64,000 nt of DNA from NCBI GenBank assembly GCA_029216955.1, contig JANAVB010005597.1, forward strand, positions 48,586,703 to 48,650,702. The letters run 5' to 3'. Positions 49,835 to 63,040 of this stretch are shown in pieces. How positions within the stretch are numbered: position 1 is the stretch's first letter; every line of letters starts with the position of its first letter. The notes below the pieces were generated by a model. It was not told the DNA's origin. It worked only from the letters and a program-made list of their open reading frames with translations, and searched no databases. Origin of the DNA: Iris pallida. Taxonomy: Eukaryota > Streptophyta > Magnoliopsida > Asparagales > Iridaceae. The position numbers and the translations under genes are program-made.

Positions 49835-50588
49835 AACTCACCTGCGTAAATATCGAGTATATTGTGATTCTTTTTCGAAGAATTTGGTATGGGTACAAGC
49901 CGAAAGGGTCCTTCTGACAACAAGGCGTAAAAGCCTAAGCGACACGGTGCACTAGTCCTCAGGACTACCGCTAGCTGGGATCCGGCCCCTGCAGCTAACC
50001 CATGGCAAATTTGGACTATTGAACCACAGTATATGTCCTTACTTATTATATGGCTCGTTTTCGATTTAATATTGCCTAATTGAGATTTTCTAAAGTTCAT
50101 TCTGTTTTCTGAGTACCTCTCTATCTATTTTGTTTACACTCTTTGTTGTCCCCAACTATCTTTTGTTTAACTCTTAAACTTTTTCTTCATGTTCTTTGCC
50201 TGTTTTCAGTTCTGGACCATTGATCCAGAACTCGGGCCGAACTCTGCCCCTATCAGAGTTCGGGCCGAGTTCGGTTCTTAGGTTCCAGGGTCGGGATCTG
50301 GCTCTGCCGTTGGATCAATTCTAATCCAATGGTCAATATTTCACCCGACCAAAGACCAAGTCCTACTTTATTTCGAGATTCCCTCTCTTTCCTCCCATAT
50401 TTTCTTCTTCTCCACCTCCTCCATCTTCTTCCTTCCAAACCCTAACCCTAGTTCTTGATATAGAGGGCTCTATTTCTTCTCATAATCAAGGAAAAGGGGT
50501 TTTTCAACATTCTCTTCAACTGTTTGGTATTCTTTTCAGGTATATCTCTCTCTTTCTATCATTTCCAAGTTCTCCTCTTTTATTTCAA
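49835..50588 (+). promoter_or_regulatory. Element I pol-ORF3 spacer: conserved hairpin and LTR-like motif
   Basis: Hairpin block at 49968-49998 (TAGCTGGGA...CTGCAGCTA) matches 40593-40624 of H. Motif copies GAACTCGGGCCGAACTCTG and CAGAGTTCGGGCCGAGTTCGG lie at 50227-50275, the same element as the LTR palindromes. No strong TATA box is visible as in H. A CT-rich leader with TTTTCAG|GT near 50540 precedes the ORF3 ATG at 50589. Confidence 0.5.
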
Positions 50589-51854
50589 ATGGCATCTCGC
50601 TTGTCCAAACGAGGGAGAAGGACTCGACATGAGGGTGCTTCCTCTTCGGTTTCTCCTCCTCCGATTGAACAAGTAGTTGAACAACACCCCATTCATCCGT
50701 TGTTCAATCCGCCGCGTCCCGATGACCCTAACACTTACGACGACCATTTATTTGTATCGCTAGAAGCCTCTAATGAATGGTTTAGCGATTTTAGAACTCG
50801 TCCGGTGTTTGGGGGCCATCCCATAAATTTTACTATATTTTCACAATATGAGTCTTTATTCCGTGATCTTTGTTTGGATGAACTTGTTGCTTCAAATTCT
50901 GTCATCTACCATAGTACAATTCAAATATTTTACTGCAATTTGACTCACAATGCAACCCACATCTATTCTCGGGTTGCTGGCATTACCATTGCCTTTAATG
51001 ATTCTGAGTTGGGAGACTTTCTTGCTCTCCCGGATCTTGATGTGTGGGACAAGCTTGTGGAAGCACGTCAACTTCAATTTGTTGGCAATACTTCCCTTGA
51101 AGGATTCAAGGAGGATTTATGTGCTCCTAACGTAAGTCCTCGCAAGCTAAAGGCCAAGCATCTCACTCCCTACTTTTATGAACTTCATCGCATCGTGTTC
51201 AATACTATCTTGCCCAAGGCTGGCTCAACAGATGAAGTCACTTATCTTGAGATCTCCACCTTATATCATCTCCACTATCGTATTCCATTCAACTTTCCAC
51301 GGACTATGATGGATTGGATGATCAACTGTCGGAAGAAACCAAGAGCTTTGGTTTATCCTCTCTATCTTCCTTTAGTTTTTCGTGCTTTCATCATTCCTAT
51401 CCATGATTGTCCGTTCCTGCCTGCACCTGCCTTTCTATCCAAAGCATGACGCCTTCAGCCTGTCGCTGCTTCTGAGTCATCTGAGCATTCTGCTGATGAG
51501 GAGCCTGACGTCCCTCCTCTTGGTCAGGATGCACCTCCTCCTCCTGCCACTCTTGAGTCTCTTCAGACTATGCTTCGCGATCGCTTTGCTATTGAGGATG
51601 ATCGCTGGACGCAGCAGGATTACCGTACCACCTTGCAGATCAGTGCCCTTGGGAACTCTCTGCATGATATGCTGTATTCACTTGCTCGTCATCCTGATCT
51701 GCATGTGCCTATTGAGCGGGATCCAGATCGCGCGGGTCATCGTATAGACGATCCGTGGGTCATGAGGTATATGGATCCTGATGATGCTTTTGTGGACCCT
51801 CGTCGCTCATTCCCTGGTCCTTCAGATGTTCCAGGACCTTCTCGTGCTCCATGA
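50589..51854 (+). pseudogene. Element I ORF3 with one in-frame stop
   Basis: The first part (286 codons) ends at TGA 51447-51449. The same frame then stays open to 51854, so the total (421 codons) nearly equals H ORF3 (430). Basic N-terminus (SRLSKRGRRTRHEG). Shared blocks with H: EWFSDFRTRPVFGG, IFYCNLTHN, VAGITIAFND, FKEDLCAPN, YELHRIVFNTILPKA, LEISTLYHL. The C-terminal part is Pro- and Asp-rich. No membrane segment seen. Resembles the PF20167-type plant transposon domain, from memory. Whether the TGA is read through or kills the gene is not known; a CGA to TGA deamination is the simplest cause. Confidence 0.85.
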
Positions 51855-52153
51855 TGGAGATTGGCTTGATATGCTGCTGACACTGCTGATGGTCTTAGTT
51901 GCCTTTTTGATTTTAGTTATTTCAGTTTGATTTATGTACTGGATTTATGTCTTCAAACCCTGATGATGTGCTGGTTGGTGGATAACATTTTATGCTATTT
52001 TTCGTAGTTCTACTTTATGTCAGTGACTTGTTTTATTAGTATTATACTGTTTCTTCTCTGCTTGGTGTGGTTGGATTACTTTTCATTGTCTATACTGCTA
52101 TTCCCATGCTTTTCCTTATGCAGTCTATATGATCCTTTATATTGCTAACTGCC

Positions 52154-52452
52154 AAAAGGGGGAGAAATATGTATATTTGTTGTCTGTGCTTGTGTTTGCT
52201 TTTGGGAAAATATTTTTATCAGGGCACAGGTTCTATGCATTATTTACGGGGGAGAGCTATTGATTCTAGCTCGGCACAGTTCACTGTTTACGGGGGAGAG
52301 CTATTGATTCTAGCTCGGCACCGTTCACTGATTACGGGGGAGCTATAAGCTCGGCATTGTTTATGGGGGAGCTGTGTTTTAACCAACTGTGTCCAGGTAT
52401 GAATATTGAAATATACATTTATTATTTTGTCAATTATCAATATGGGGGAGAT
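52154..52452 (+). repeat. Element I polypurine runs and 44-bp tandem repeat
   Basis: AAAAGGGGGAGAAA at 52154-52167. GGGGGAG recurs at 52248, 52292, 52336, 52365 and finally 52444 against the 3' LTR. The first two units are 44 bp apart and nearly identical (GGGGGAGAGCTATTGATTCT, then AGCTCGGCAC); later units are shorter. The last run is the likely plus-strand primer. The stretch 51855-52153 holds nothing I recognise. Confidence 0.85.
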
Positions 52453-53398
52453 TGTTGACACAAAGTCACAGTCAACCAAATATTGACTACATTGACTAAA
52501 TAATATCTGTATAAATTCAATACGACACACGACGTCTGCATTCAGTTCAGGACAGACAACAGCTCAGTTTCCGACTCTCAGTGTATTTTTGAGTCTGTAC
52601 TTTTACATTTTATTGAGTCTAGAAGTATGTACTCTGAGTTATGCTGAGCTCTTGGAACTTAGTCTATAAGCCTACCCAAAATCCCAAGCTCCACCAAAAC
52701 AAAAATTGCCCACAAGTCCCACTTAGGACCACTCTGTGCTCTGGAGACAGAGTTCGGGCCGAACTCTGCCTCCACACAGAGTTCGGGCCGAACTCTGTCC
52801 CCTAGAAATCAGGAACCCTAATTTTAGGGTTAGCTGGTTGCTAGCTGTCCAACGGCCAAAATTTTGAATTTTCCTACCCGAATTCTGGCCGAATTCTGCC
52901 TCTAAAAACACTATAAATAGGGCATGAATTCTCTCATTTCAATTCACTCAATCTTCTCTTCTCTTCTCTCCTACAAGCTCAATAAGCCATACCCTTCCTA
53001 TCTACTAGCCACAAGCCTCCTAAGTCTCGAGTGCTCAGCATCTCTCAGTTAGGATTCTTGTGCAAGAGTGAAGAAGTCGCTTGGACAATTCCAAGCAAAT
53101 CGCCACTGCGATCCTCTGTTAGAAGTTGACGTGCTCTTCTGAAGAAAAGGCACGGGTTGTAAGCTACTATTTCACAAATAGTGGATTTAATCCTGAGCTA
53201 GAGTTCTCAGGCCTGGACTAGTCCTCCACGAGGGAAACCAGGTTAAAATCGCTGTGTTTGCGTATGCTCTTCTGCTCTTCATTTATTTTCCGCACTTTAC
53301 TCTGATTATTTATTGTTGGTGAAAGAGTTATTTTTAATTGGCTATTTTTCTATATAAACTCTATTCACCCCCCTCTAGAGTTGCCAAACTGTTCTTCA
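52453..53398 (+). repeat. Element I 3' LTR
   Basis: Same length as the 5' copy with five visible substitutions. TATAAATA at 52912-52919. Confidence 0.96.
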
Positions 53399-53403
53399 CT
53401 TCG

Positions 53404-53696
53404 TATCAAAGCTCGCGTTGTAGAAGTTGCAAGGACTTCGTAAGAAAACTTGCAGTTTTTCCTATAGTGGATTCAACTGGTAGCAAGAGTTCTACCGACT
53501 GGATTAGTCCTCAACAGAGGGATACCAGTATACATCGTTGTCTTTGCGTTTGCTTTCTGAACTCTGCCTTTACATTATTTCAACTGTGATTATATACTGT
53601 GATTGTGTTGCTAACATTTTTTTAATTAGCATTATTCCGCTGCCAACTCTATTCACCCCCCTCTAGAGTATTACGCTTTACTATATCGTTCCTACA
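53404..53696 (+). repeat. Element H 3' LTR, segment 2
   Basis: Matches the end of the 5' LTR (from about 35175 to 35467) and closes at CCTACA. The GCTAT duplication follows at 53697-53701. Confidence 0.94.
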
Positions 53697-53701
53697 GCTA
53701 T

Positions 53702-54111
53702 GTCATCAGTTTTCTTACTAGCTTTCATATTCCATATGTTATTTTTATGTCTTGTTAATTCTATTGTGTTTTGCATTGCCGTCGGTTTGTGTACTTGTTC
53801 CAATCCTGACTGGATAACCAATATTTTCAGGTTTAGCCGCGATCATTCTTAGCACTGGGAGACTTGGGTATGCTGAAGACGACCTAGAAATAGAAAACAG
53901 GTGTATCATTTTCATTAATTGTAAAGTCTTATATTTCTTTAAATTTTAAATATTGTAAATGTTGTAATAAATTAGAAATGTGAATGAGCAGCAAATATTT
54001 ATTTTTGAGCATTTATTTTCTTGCGGGCTTGACAGCGTTCTACCGCCGACTCTGCGGCGTAGGCTGGCTTGGACACGTCTCGTATCCGAAAACCGGGTGC
54101 GGGTCGTGACA
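53702..54111 (+). repeat. Element C 3' LTR, segment 3
   Basis: Matches about 17650-18060 of the 5' LTR and closes GGGTCGTGACA. CTAAT follows at 54112-54116. Confidence 0.94.
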
Positions 54112-54275
54112 CTAATCCCCCACTAGTTTATGTGCAGGCTCAGGTTATGATCGGTGCGGGGCGGAGCTTGGCTTGGACGTGCCGAGACATGGGGTCCTTA
54201 GCGTTCAAAAGGAGCTACCGCATAGGCGTTCGGACTTGCGACATGGAGATGTTCGGCCGAAGGCTACTTGGTGGC

Positions 54276-54404
54276 TATAAAGAGACATAATGTATGGAAC
54301 AATGTAATCCTTTGTGAGCTAGAGAGATCATGAGCGTTGTAGCCAATTGGCATATATGTTGGGCTATTCAGAGCCTTTGTAATCTTCAGTTCATTATGAA
54401 TAAA
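54276..54404 (+). promoter_or_regulatory. Solo LTR B: TATA box and poly(A) signal
   Basis: TATAAAGA at 54276-54283 and AATAAA at 54399-54404, about 120 bp apart, close to the LTR 3' end. The order suggests a very long U3, a short R and a U5 of under 200 bp. F has AATAAA at the matching place (62750-62755). Confidence 0.5.
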
Positions 54405-54599
54405 AGAGATTCTTGTTGTATACTCTGTTTTCCTTCCGCTGCTTATGTTATCAAATTGAGATAGTTCTATGTGAAACTGTTATCTTGTCTTGCACGAGCG
54501 CAACTCCAGGCTCGTGCGACATCACGCCCCAGCGAGGACGATGATTCGGTTAAAATCAAGCGAGGACAGCGATTTCCCGGATTGGGGCGTGACATTATA

Positions 54600-55520
54600 G
54601 AAAAACATTACGGACAGCATAAGAAGTCGTCGGGACAGCGGGTCGCCGGAAAGGGACAGACCTGGAGTCCGGCTAGGGCACGCCTGGACTCGAAAAAGCC
54701 AGGAGAAAGTGAGGTCAGCGCTGAACGCTGTCGGCGAAGGGTTGGGCCGACGGGAAGGTCGGCGGGAGCTGGGGAACGGGTCGCACGCTGGCGGTCGGGG
54801 CTAAGGCTCCGGCGCTGCTGGGTCGTGGCGAGAAGGGCGCCGCACGCTGGGAGGCCGGGCTAGGGGCACCGGCGGGCTGGATCGGGTCGGGGAGGAGGCC
54901 GGCGGGACTAGGGCTCCGGCGAAGGGCTTTGGGAGAGGGGGCTCGGCCGGTGGAGGGGCCGACGGGCCAGGGAGTCGGGGCGCGCCGGGTGCTCGAATCC
55001 GCGGGTGAGGGGGCGCCGACGGGTTTCCGTAAGAAAGGGGGTTTTCTGGTGAAGAGTGGTGGAGAATTTGTTCCTAAGGGAAGAAAGTGTTCTGAAGGGA
55101 AGTTGTTGGGTATGGGAGTTATAAGAAGAGGAGTTGGGTTTAAGAAGGAGAGGGAAGTGAATGGTTGTGGTGGTGCTTTGTCCTGAGGGGGAGGGAAGTT
55201 AGTTCGGGAATGTGGTAGTAGTGGTTTGAGAGTAAAAATAGGAGAGGAGAGTAAGGGGAAGGGTGGAGGAAATAGGTTTAGGTCCAACGTGGACCAACTC
55301 AAATATATATATTTTATTATAAATAACTAGAAACCAGATTTTTAAGAAATAGGTTTAGGTCCAGGTCTGCGTTCGGGCTCGGGTCTGGGTCAGCACCCAA
55401 AAACTAAATTAATAATTTCGAAATAATTTTTAACACTCAAAAATAATACTAATAATTATAATAAATATAATAACAACATAGAATACTAATATTAATTTAT
55501 TTCACAAAAATTGGGTTTCA
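54600..55520 (-). repeat. Element A 5' LTR, outer segment
   Basis: Continues 13066 after solo LTR B and closes TTGGGTTTCA at 55520. GC-rich at 54640-55030. On the minus strand a TATA-like tract (ATAATAAAATATATATAT, about 55298-55320) precedes a CT/Pro-rich leader. This part (about 54892-55330) is missing from the 3' LTR. The 195-codon minus-strand frame (54715-55302) is low complexity and probably not a gene. Confidence 0.9.
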
Positions 55521-56052
55521 CAGATAACCACAGCATCGACATTCTTGTCTTGCATGAGCGCAACTCTAGCCTCGCACATGCGTCGCATCGGATTTGAGGC
55601 GATCGTTTCGAGTAAGCGCTGATATGGTGATTCATGTCGCGGGAATGATCGAACTCGAAAAATCAGGATGCGACAACTTTGATTGTCTCGACTTGTCGGT
55701 TTGATGCGAAGGACAATTTGAAGATGTTAGGACTTACGATTGATGAATGAAATAAACTTGAGGATTGAGTAGGTCCAATCCACGCATCGAGAATGAATTA
55801 GTCTAGACGCAAAGCAAGAGTTACCTCCCGATGATGATGATTATCCCGTGGGAGCGTGCATGGTGATTCATGCCCACCGTGGAAAATCTGACTCGCGTGA
55901 GATCGGGGCGTAACGTATTGTTAAGTCAGACGACCTTATGATTGATTATGTGAATTGGAATAGATGACTTAGAAAATATGGAATGTGAAATTTTGGTTAG
56001 CGACGAATTGCATCATAGCGTTCTTGAATTGAGAAGGATTGATAGGCGAACT

Positions 56053-59828
<3,776 letters not shown>

Positions 59829-60561
59829 GAACTGTATCGAACGTGTTCGAAGAGATTGACTATGCAAAATGGCTTGATGAACGAGTGATATTTATATGTT
59901 AAGTAATTGGTTGAAACGTAAGTTATCATAGGAGGGCTTTGCTGAATGACTCGGATCCCGTGCAACGAAATATTGGGATGTGTGTAGGGAATCGATGCTC
60001 GATGTTTAGAAATCGGAGTGGTGCGAGCTTGGATAGAAAAAATCCCGTACTATCAACTTGGTTTGACCTTAGGACGGAGTCAGTGTTGATATTGTTGTTT
60101 GGGAACTATGATTCCAATACTGACGGAGAGACATAGCCTAGCGGTTAGGCAGACGTCCTAGTACGAAGTGGTAGGATTTGTGGAGACACCACTCGCGAGT
60201 CTCGATTGACATACACGAATATCAGGGACGCCCGAATATGTGCACGATCCGACTCGAGTGGTGAAGTTGGATTCGCTATCACGAGGCTTGGCTGAAATGC
60301 ATGTATTTTGGAGACGCCTAGAATATATGCACGATCCAACTAAGTGATACGTTGAATCAAGTGAGACTTGAGTAATCGAAAAGTGTCGAGGATTTTGAAA
60401 TCGTATTAAAAGAAAGATTGAGGGTAGCACGAGCGTGGCTCGGATTTGAGAAATGCATAGGAGAAATGTGTGCGAGAAACGTAGGATATTGAGTCAAGTG
60501 ATAAGTCGATAAGTGTACTCAGTTAGTTTCGAGGACAAAACTTTTTCTGAGTGGTGTATGA

Positions 60562-62848
60562 TGTAGTACCCCGTCCCGCTCAGTCAATCGGAGGAATCGA
60601 AACGCCGACGGCGTTCGGACTTAGCCTTGTAACGGCTACTCGGAGACATTGCTCGGTCGAGACGACCGCTCGCTCAGGTGGGGTAGTTTCGGTGAACTTG
60701 CCTCATCTTTGCCTTCACATAATAAATCATGTTTTTAACTTGCACAAGTAGGCTTAATAATAAAAGAGATGAATCCACATAGCTAAGGGGATAATCTCGA
60801 CGGGTCAAAATAAGTTAAAACATGGAAAAATGTCCCACGGTCGGCTTAGAGTTGGTGCACGATGTGCTTTGAAAATGACACTCGGTCCTTCGTCCCGTGG
60901 CTTGGGAGAAGGAAAGTTAGTCTTCGACACAAAACTATGAACTTGCCTAAGTCGTAGGCGTCGCCCCCATAAACGCTTGATAAAGCATGCACGGTTCCAC
61001 TATGCAAGGCTTGGTATAGCCTTTGCTCGTCCCTCGGGTTAAGTCGTAGGCTTGAGTAAGTTAGGCAAAGTTATGCCGGTCGACCTAAGTCATTCAAAGT
61101 GCGGTCCCGCTCATTCTGCGGTTGTCAAGTTAAATAGTCCCACGATCCCAAGGCCCGTCATACGAGGTATGACTTGGGCGATAGCATTGCGTAGAGCACG
61201 AGTTGGTTTAAGGCACGAGCTACGGTTGGTTCAGAGGAAAGTTAGCCACGGTCTATCGATACTTAAGGAAACACATTCTGTTCAAGTTAAGTGGGAAGGC
61301 TATGCAGTAGCCGTTCCCGAAGTTCAAAGAATGTTAAGTCTAAGCGACGGTTAGTCGCCGAGAGAAAATATGTCGGGACTGTGGTTCAGTCGCCGAGGCA
61401 ACCCTGGTTTGGGCTCTGCAAAGAAGTGTGAAAAGTAGAAGAAGTAAAATAAAGGAACTTGGTGATGATGATGAGACCATACATTACGTTAAGTCTAGAA
61501 GTTAGCGTAGGCGCATGCTCATAGACAACTTGTCGACAAGGGCGATGGTTCTTCGGATCGGAAACCTTGGGCCCGGGACCGATCCGGCCTAGGAAGAACA
61601 AATTATAGCCGAGCTGGGTATGAAGCAACCGGTAGGTCGGGGACTTGCATCGGGGATCGCCACCTGCGGTGCAAGGGTCCCGAATGCTAGGCTATGTCCA
61701 GGATGGCTAGTCAATGCCAGTGACCATTCATATAGATGTGTCGGCACGGGCGGCAATCCGCGTGTGTGCCTTTGGACTGAGTTGAGTTGAATATATATGC
61801 AGTTAGAGAACACAATGTCTGGGCCTAAGATTTGGCTACAACGAAGGCGACGTGCTTCGGCACGAGATGTGGCATTGAGTGTTAAGTCGTTGGCATAGAG
61901 TTACATGAGTTAGGCTTGAACTGTTGCGAGTTAAGTCGAGAAGGGCCGTAGGGCAAGTTGGGTGAAGTTACGTTGAGTTGCTGGGCACGACCTCGAAATA
62001 AGAGGCACGGCCGTGTTGTCACAACACAAGTATAGGCAAGACTAAGCGAGGAGGCGCTGCCTCAGAGATATTGAAGCACGAATCGAGTTCATGACACGAC
62101 TGAGTCGTTACGTCATAGAGTATGGCACGAAAGACAAGCGTGAGTCGGTGCATCGACAATACAAGCACGAAAAAGGTCTAAAGGCAAGGAAATGGAGTCT
62201 GTCGCGTAGTTGCATCTCTGATTTCGGCCGAAAGGCAAGCACGACTTGATAGGTTAACGTTGTTGAGTGGACGTTACTGTTGCAAGCACGAGATGATCTT
62301 CGGACACAAGTATGCCAAGACGTCTGTCATAAAACTGATCCTAAGACAAGACTAGAAAGATAATTGTTAAGAATGGACTATGTTGCACAAAGAAAAGTAA
62401 ACGTGTTGGTTTTGTATGGGTGGGCGAGGAGCTCATTCCACCAGTACAGTTGAGTACTGACACCCACATAGTTTACATATGCAGGCACAGGTAGAAGCTC
62501 GTGGTGCGGAGCTCGCTTGGATGCGTCGAGGCACAGAGTCCCTTGGCGATTCGATACGTACGGCCGCATGGAGTCAAGACTTATACGGGACATAATGTAT
62601 GGACATCGCCTTCTGAAGCTTCCGCTGGATCGACAAATGTATTAAGAGATGAGAGAGAGAGCTGAGTGACTTGTAATGTAAGATTGAGTGAGCTTGAGAG
62701 ACTTGTAATCTTGGCCTTGCGTCCCCAGTGTAACCGTTGTTTCAATATCAATAAAGAGCTTCTTTGTATAACTTGTGTTTTGTTCTAAATTCCGTTGCTA
62801 TTATTCAATGTCTCTGCTTGGGACTTCTGTGCGACGACCCCGTCGCAG
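60562..62848 (+). repeat. Element F 3' LTR (3'-truncated by F2)
   Basis: Starts TGTAGTACCCCG, related to B along its length but clearly diverged. CACGA/GCACGA motifs are frequent from 61850 to 62300. AATAAA at 62750-62755. It breaks off in GACCCCGTCGCAG where F2 begins. No coding frame of note. Confidence 0.85.
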
Positions 62849-63040
62849 TGTCACGCCCCGCTCCCGTAGGAGCGATCGTCCTCGCTAAGGCGTGATGCCG
62901 CACGAGCCTAGATTGTGCTCGTGCAAGGCAGTTCCATAACGGTCGATTACATCGGCGACGACGGGGTCGTCGCACAGAAGTCCCAAGCAGAAATATTGAA
63001 TACATTGCAGCGGAATTTAAAGAAGAACACATGAACACAA
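62772..63040. repeat. Inverted repeat at the F/F2 junction
   Basis: Arms about 62772-62845 and 62956-63040 share GACTTCTGTGCGACGACCCC and its complement plus flanking sequence, because two LTRs of one family meet tail to tail. The ~110-bp loop contains the start of F2. Confidence 0.85.

Larger units (their letters stand above)
43697..53398 (+). mobile_element. Element I: Sirevirus (Ty1/copia), young, TSD CTTCG
   Basis: 5' LTR 43697-44642 and 3' LTR 52453-53398, both exactly 946 bp, with five substitutions by eye (about 99.5% identity). CTTCG flanks at 43692-43696 and 53399-53403 in the 3' LTR of H. Internal region: gag, pol, ORF3 and repeated polypurine runs. Gag and pol are open throughout and ORF3 has one stop. 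This is the deepest and youngest insertion in the window. By sequence it might still have working core enzymes, but activity cannot be judged here. Confidence 0.95.
34389..53696 (+). mobile_element. Element H: Sirevirus (Ty1/copia), TSD GCTAT
   Basis: 5' LTR 34389-35467, internal region 35468-42933, 3' LTR 42934-43696 plus 53404-53696 (split by Sirevirus I). GCTAT flanks at 34384-34388 and 53697-53701 within the C LTR. The Sirevirus assignment rests on the iMet primer site, a long Gag with two distant zinc knuckles and coiled coil, the Pol sequence, several GGGGGAG runs before the 3' LTR, and an extra ORF after pol. LTRs differ by about 14 substitutions plus repeat-number changes. Pol has three nonsense codons, so H cannot move by itself. 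Confidence 0.93.
14762..54111 (+). mobile_element. Element C: non-coding LTR retrotransposon (LARD-like), TSD CTAAT
   Basis: 5' LTR 14762-18060 (3.3 kb), internal region 18061-19948 (1.9 kb), and a 3' LTR in three pieces: 19949-20212, 32802-34388 and 53702-54111. CTAAT flanks it at 14757-14761 and 54112-54116, inside solo LTR B. The primer site is the same tRNA-Ile type as in A and D, the pre-PPT box is present, and the last ~40-100 bp of the LTR closely match the D LTR. No gag or pol remnant is visible. The features fit a non-autonomous element moved in trans by a D-like Tekay element. LTR divergence by eye is about 2.5%. Confidence 0.92.
13067..54594 (+). mobile_element. Solo LTR B (F family), split by element C; TSD TTATA
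   Basis: Two pieces, 13067-14761 and 54117-54594, form a single LTR of about 2.17 kb. It starts TGTAATACCCCG and ends GGGGCGTGACA. The TTATA duplication lies outside both ends. The order of conserved blocks matches the 3' LTR of F (60562-62848): the early CTTCACRT...AATAAA stretch, the GGGACCGNTC/CCTAGGA block, the CTCGTGCGACATCACGCC tail. There is no second LTR and no internal region, so it is a solo LTR. AGAACATTGA recurs at least five times between 13620 and 13790. No genes. Confidence 0.9.

Noticed and set aside
52248..52371. Short direct repeats as a CRISPR-like array
   Set aside because: Units are adjacent with no spacers and are polypurine repeats of a plant retrotransposon.
54715..55302. 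195-codon minus-strand Pro/Ser-rich frame
   Set aside because: Inside the A 5' LTR leader, low complexity, and absent from the other LTR. No family resemblance.
60551..61354. Frames of 66 and 100 codons in F 3' LTR
   Set aside because: No domain, in LTR sequence, with no counterpart in solo LTR B.
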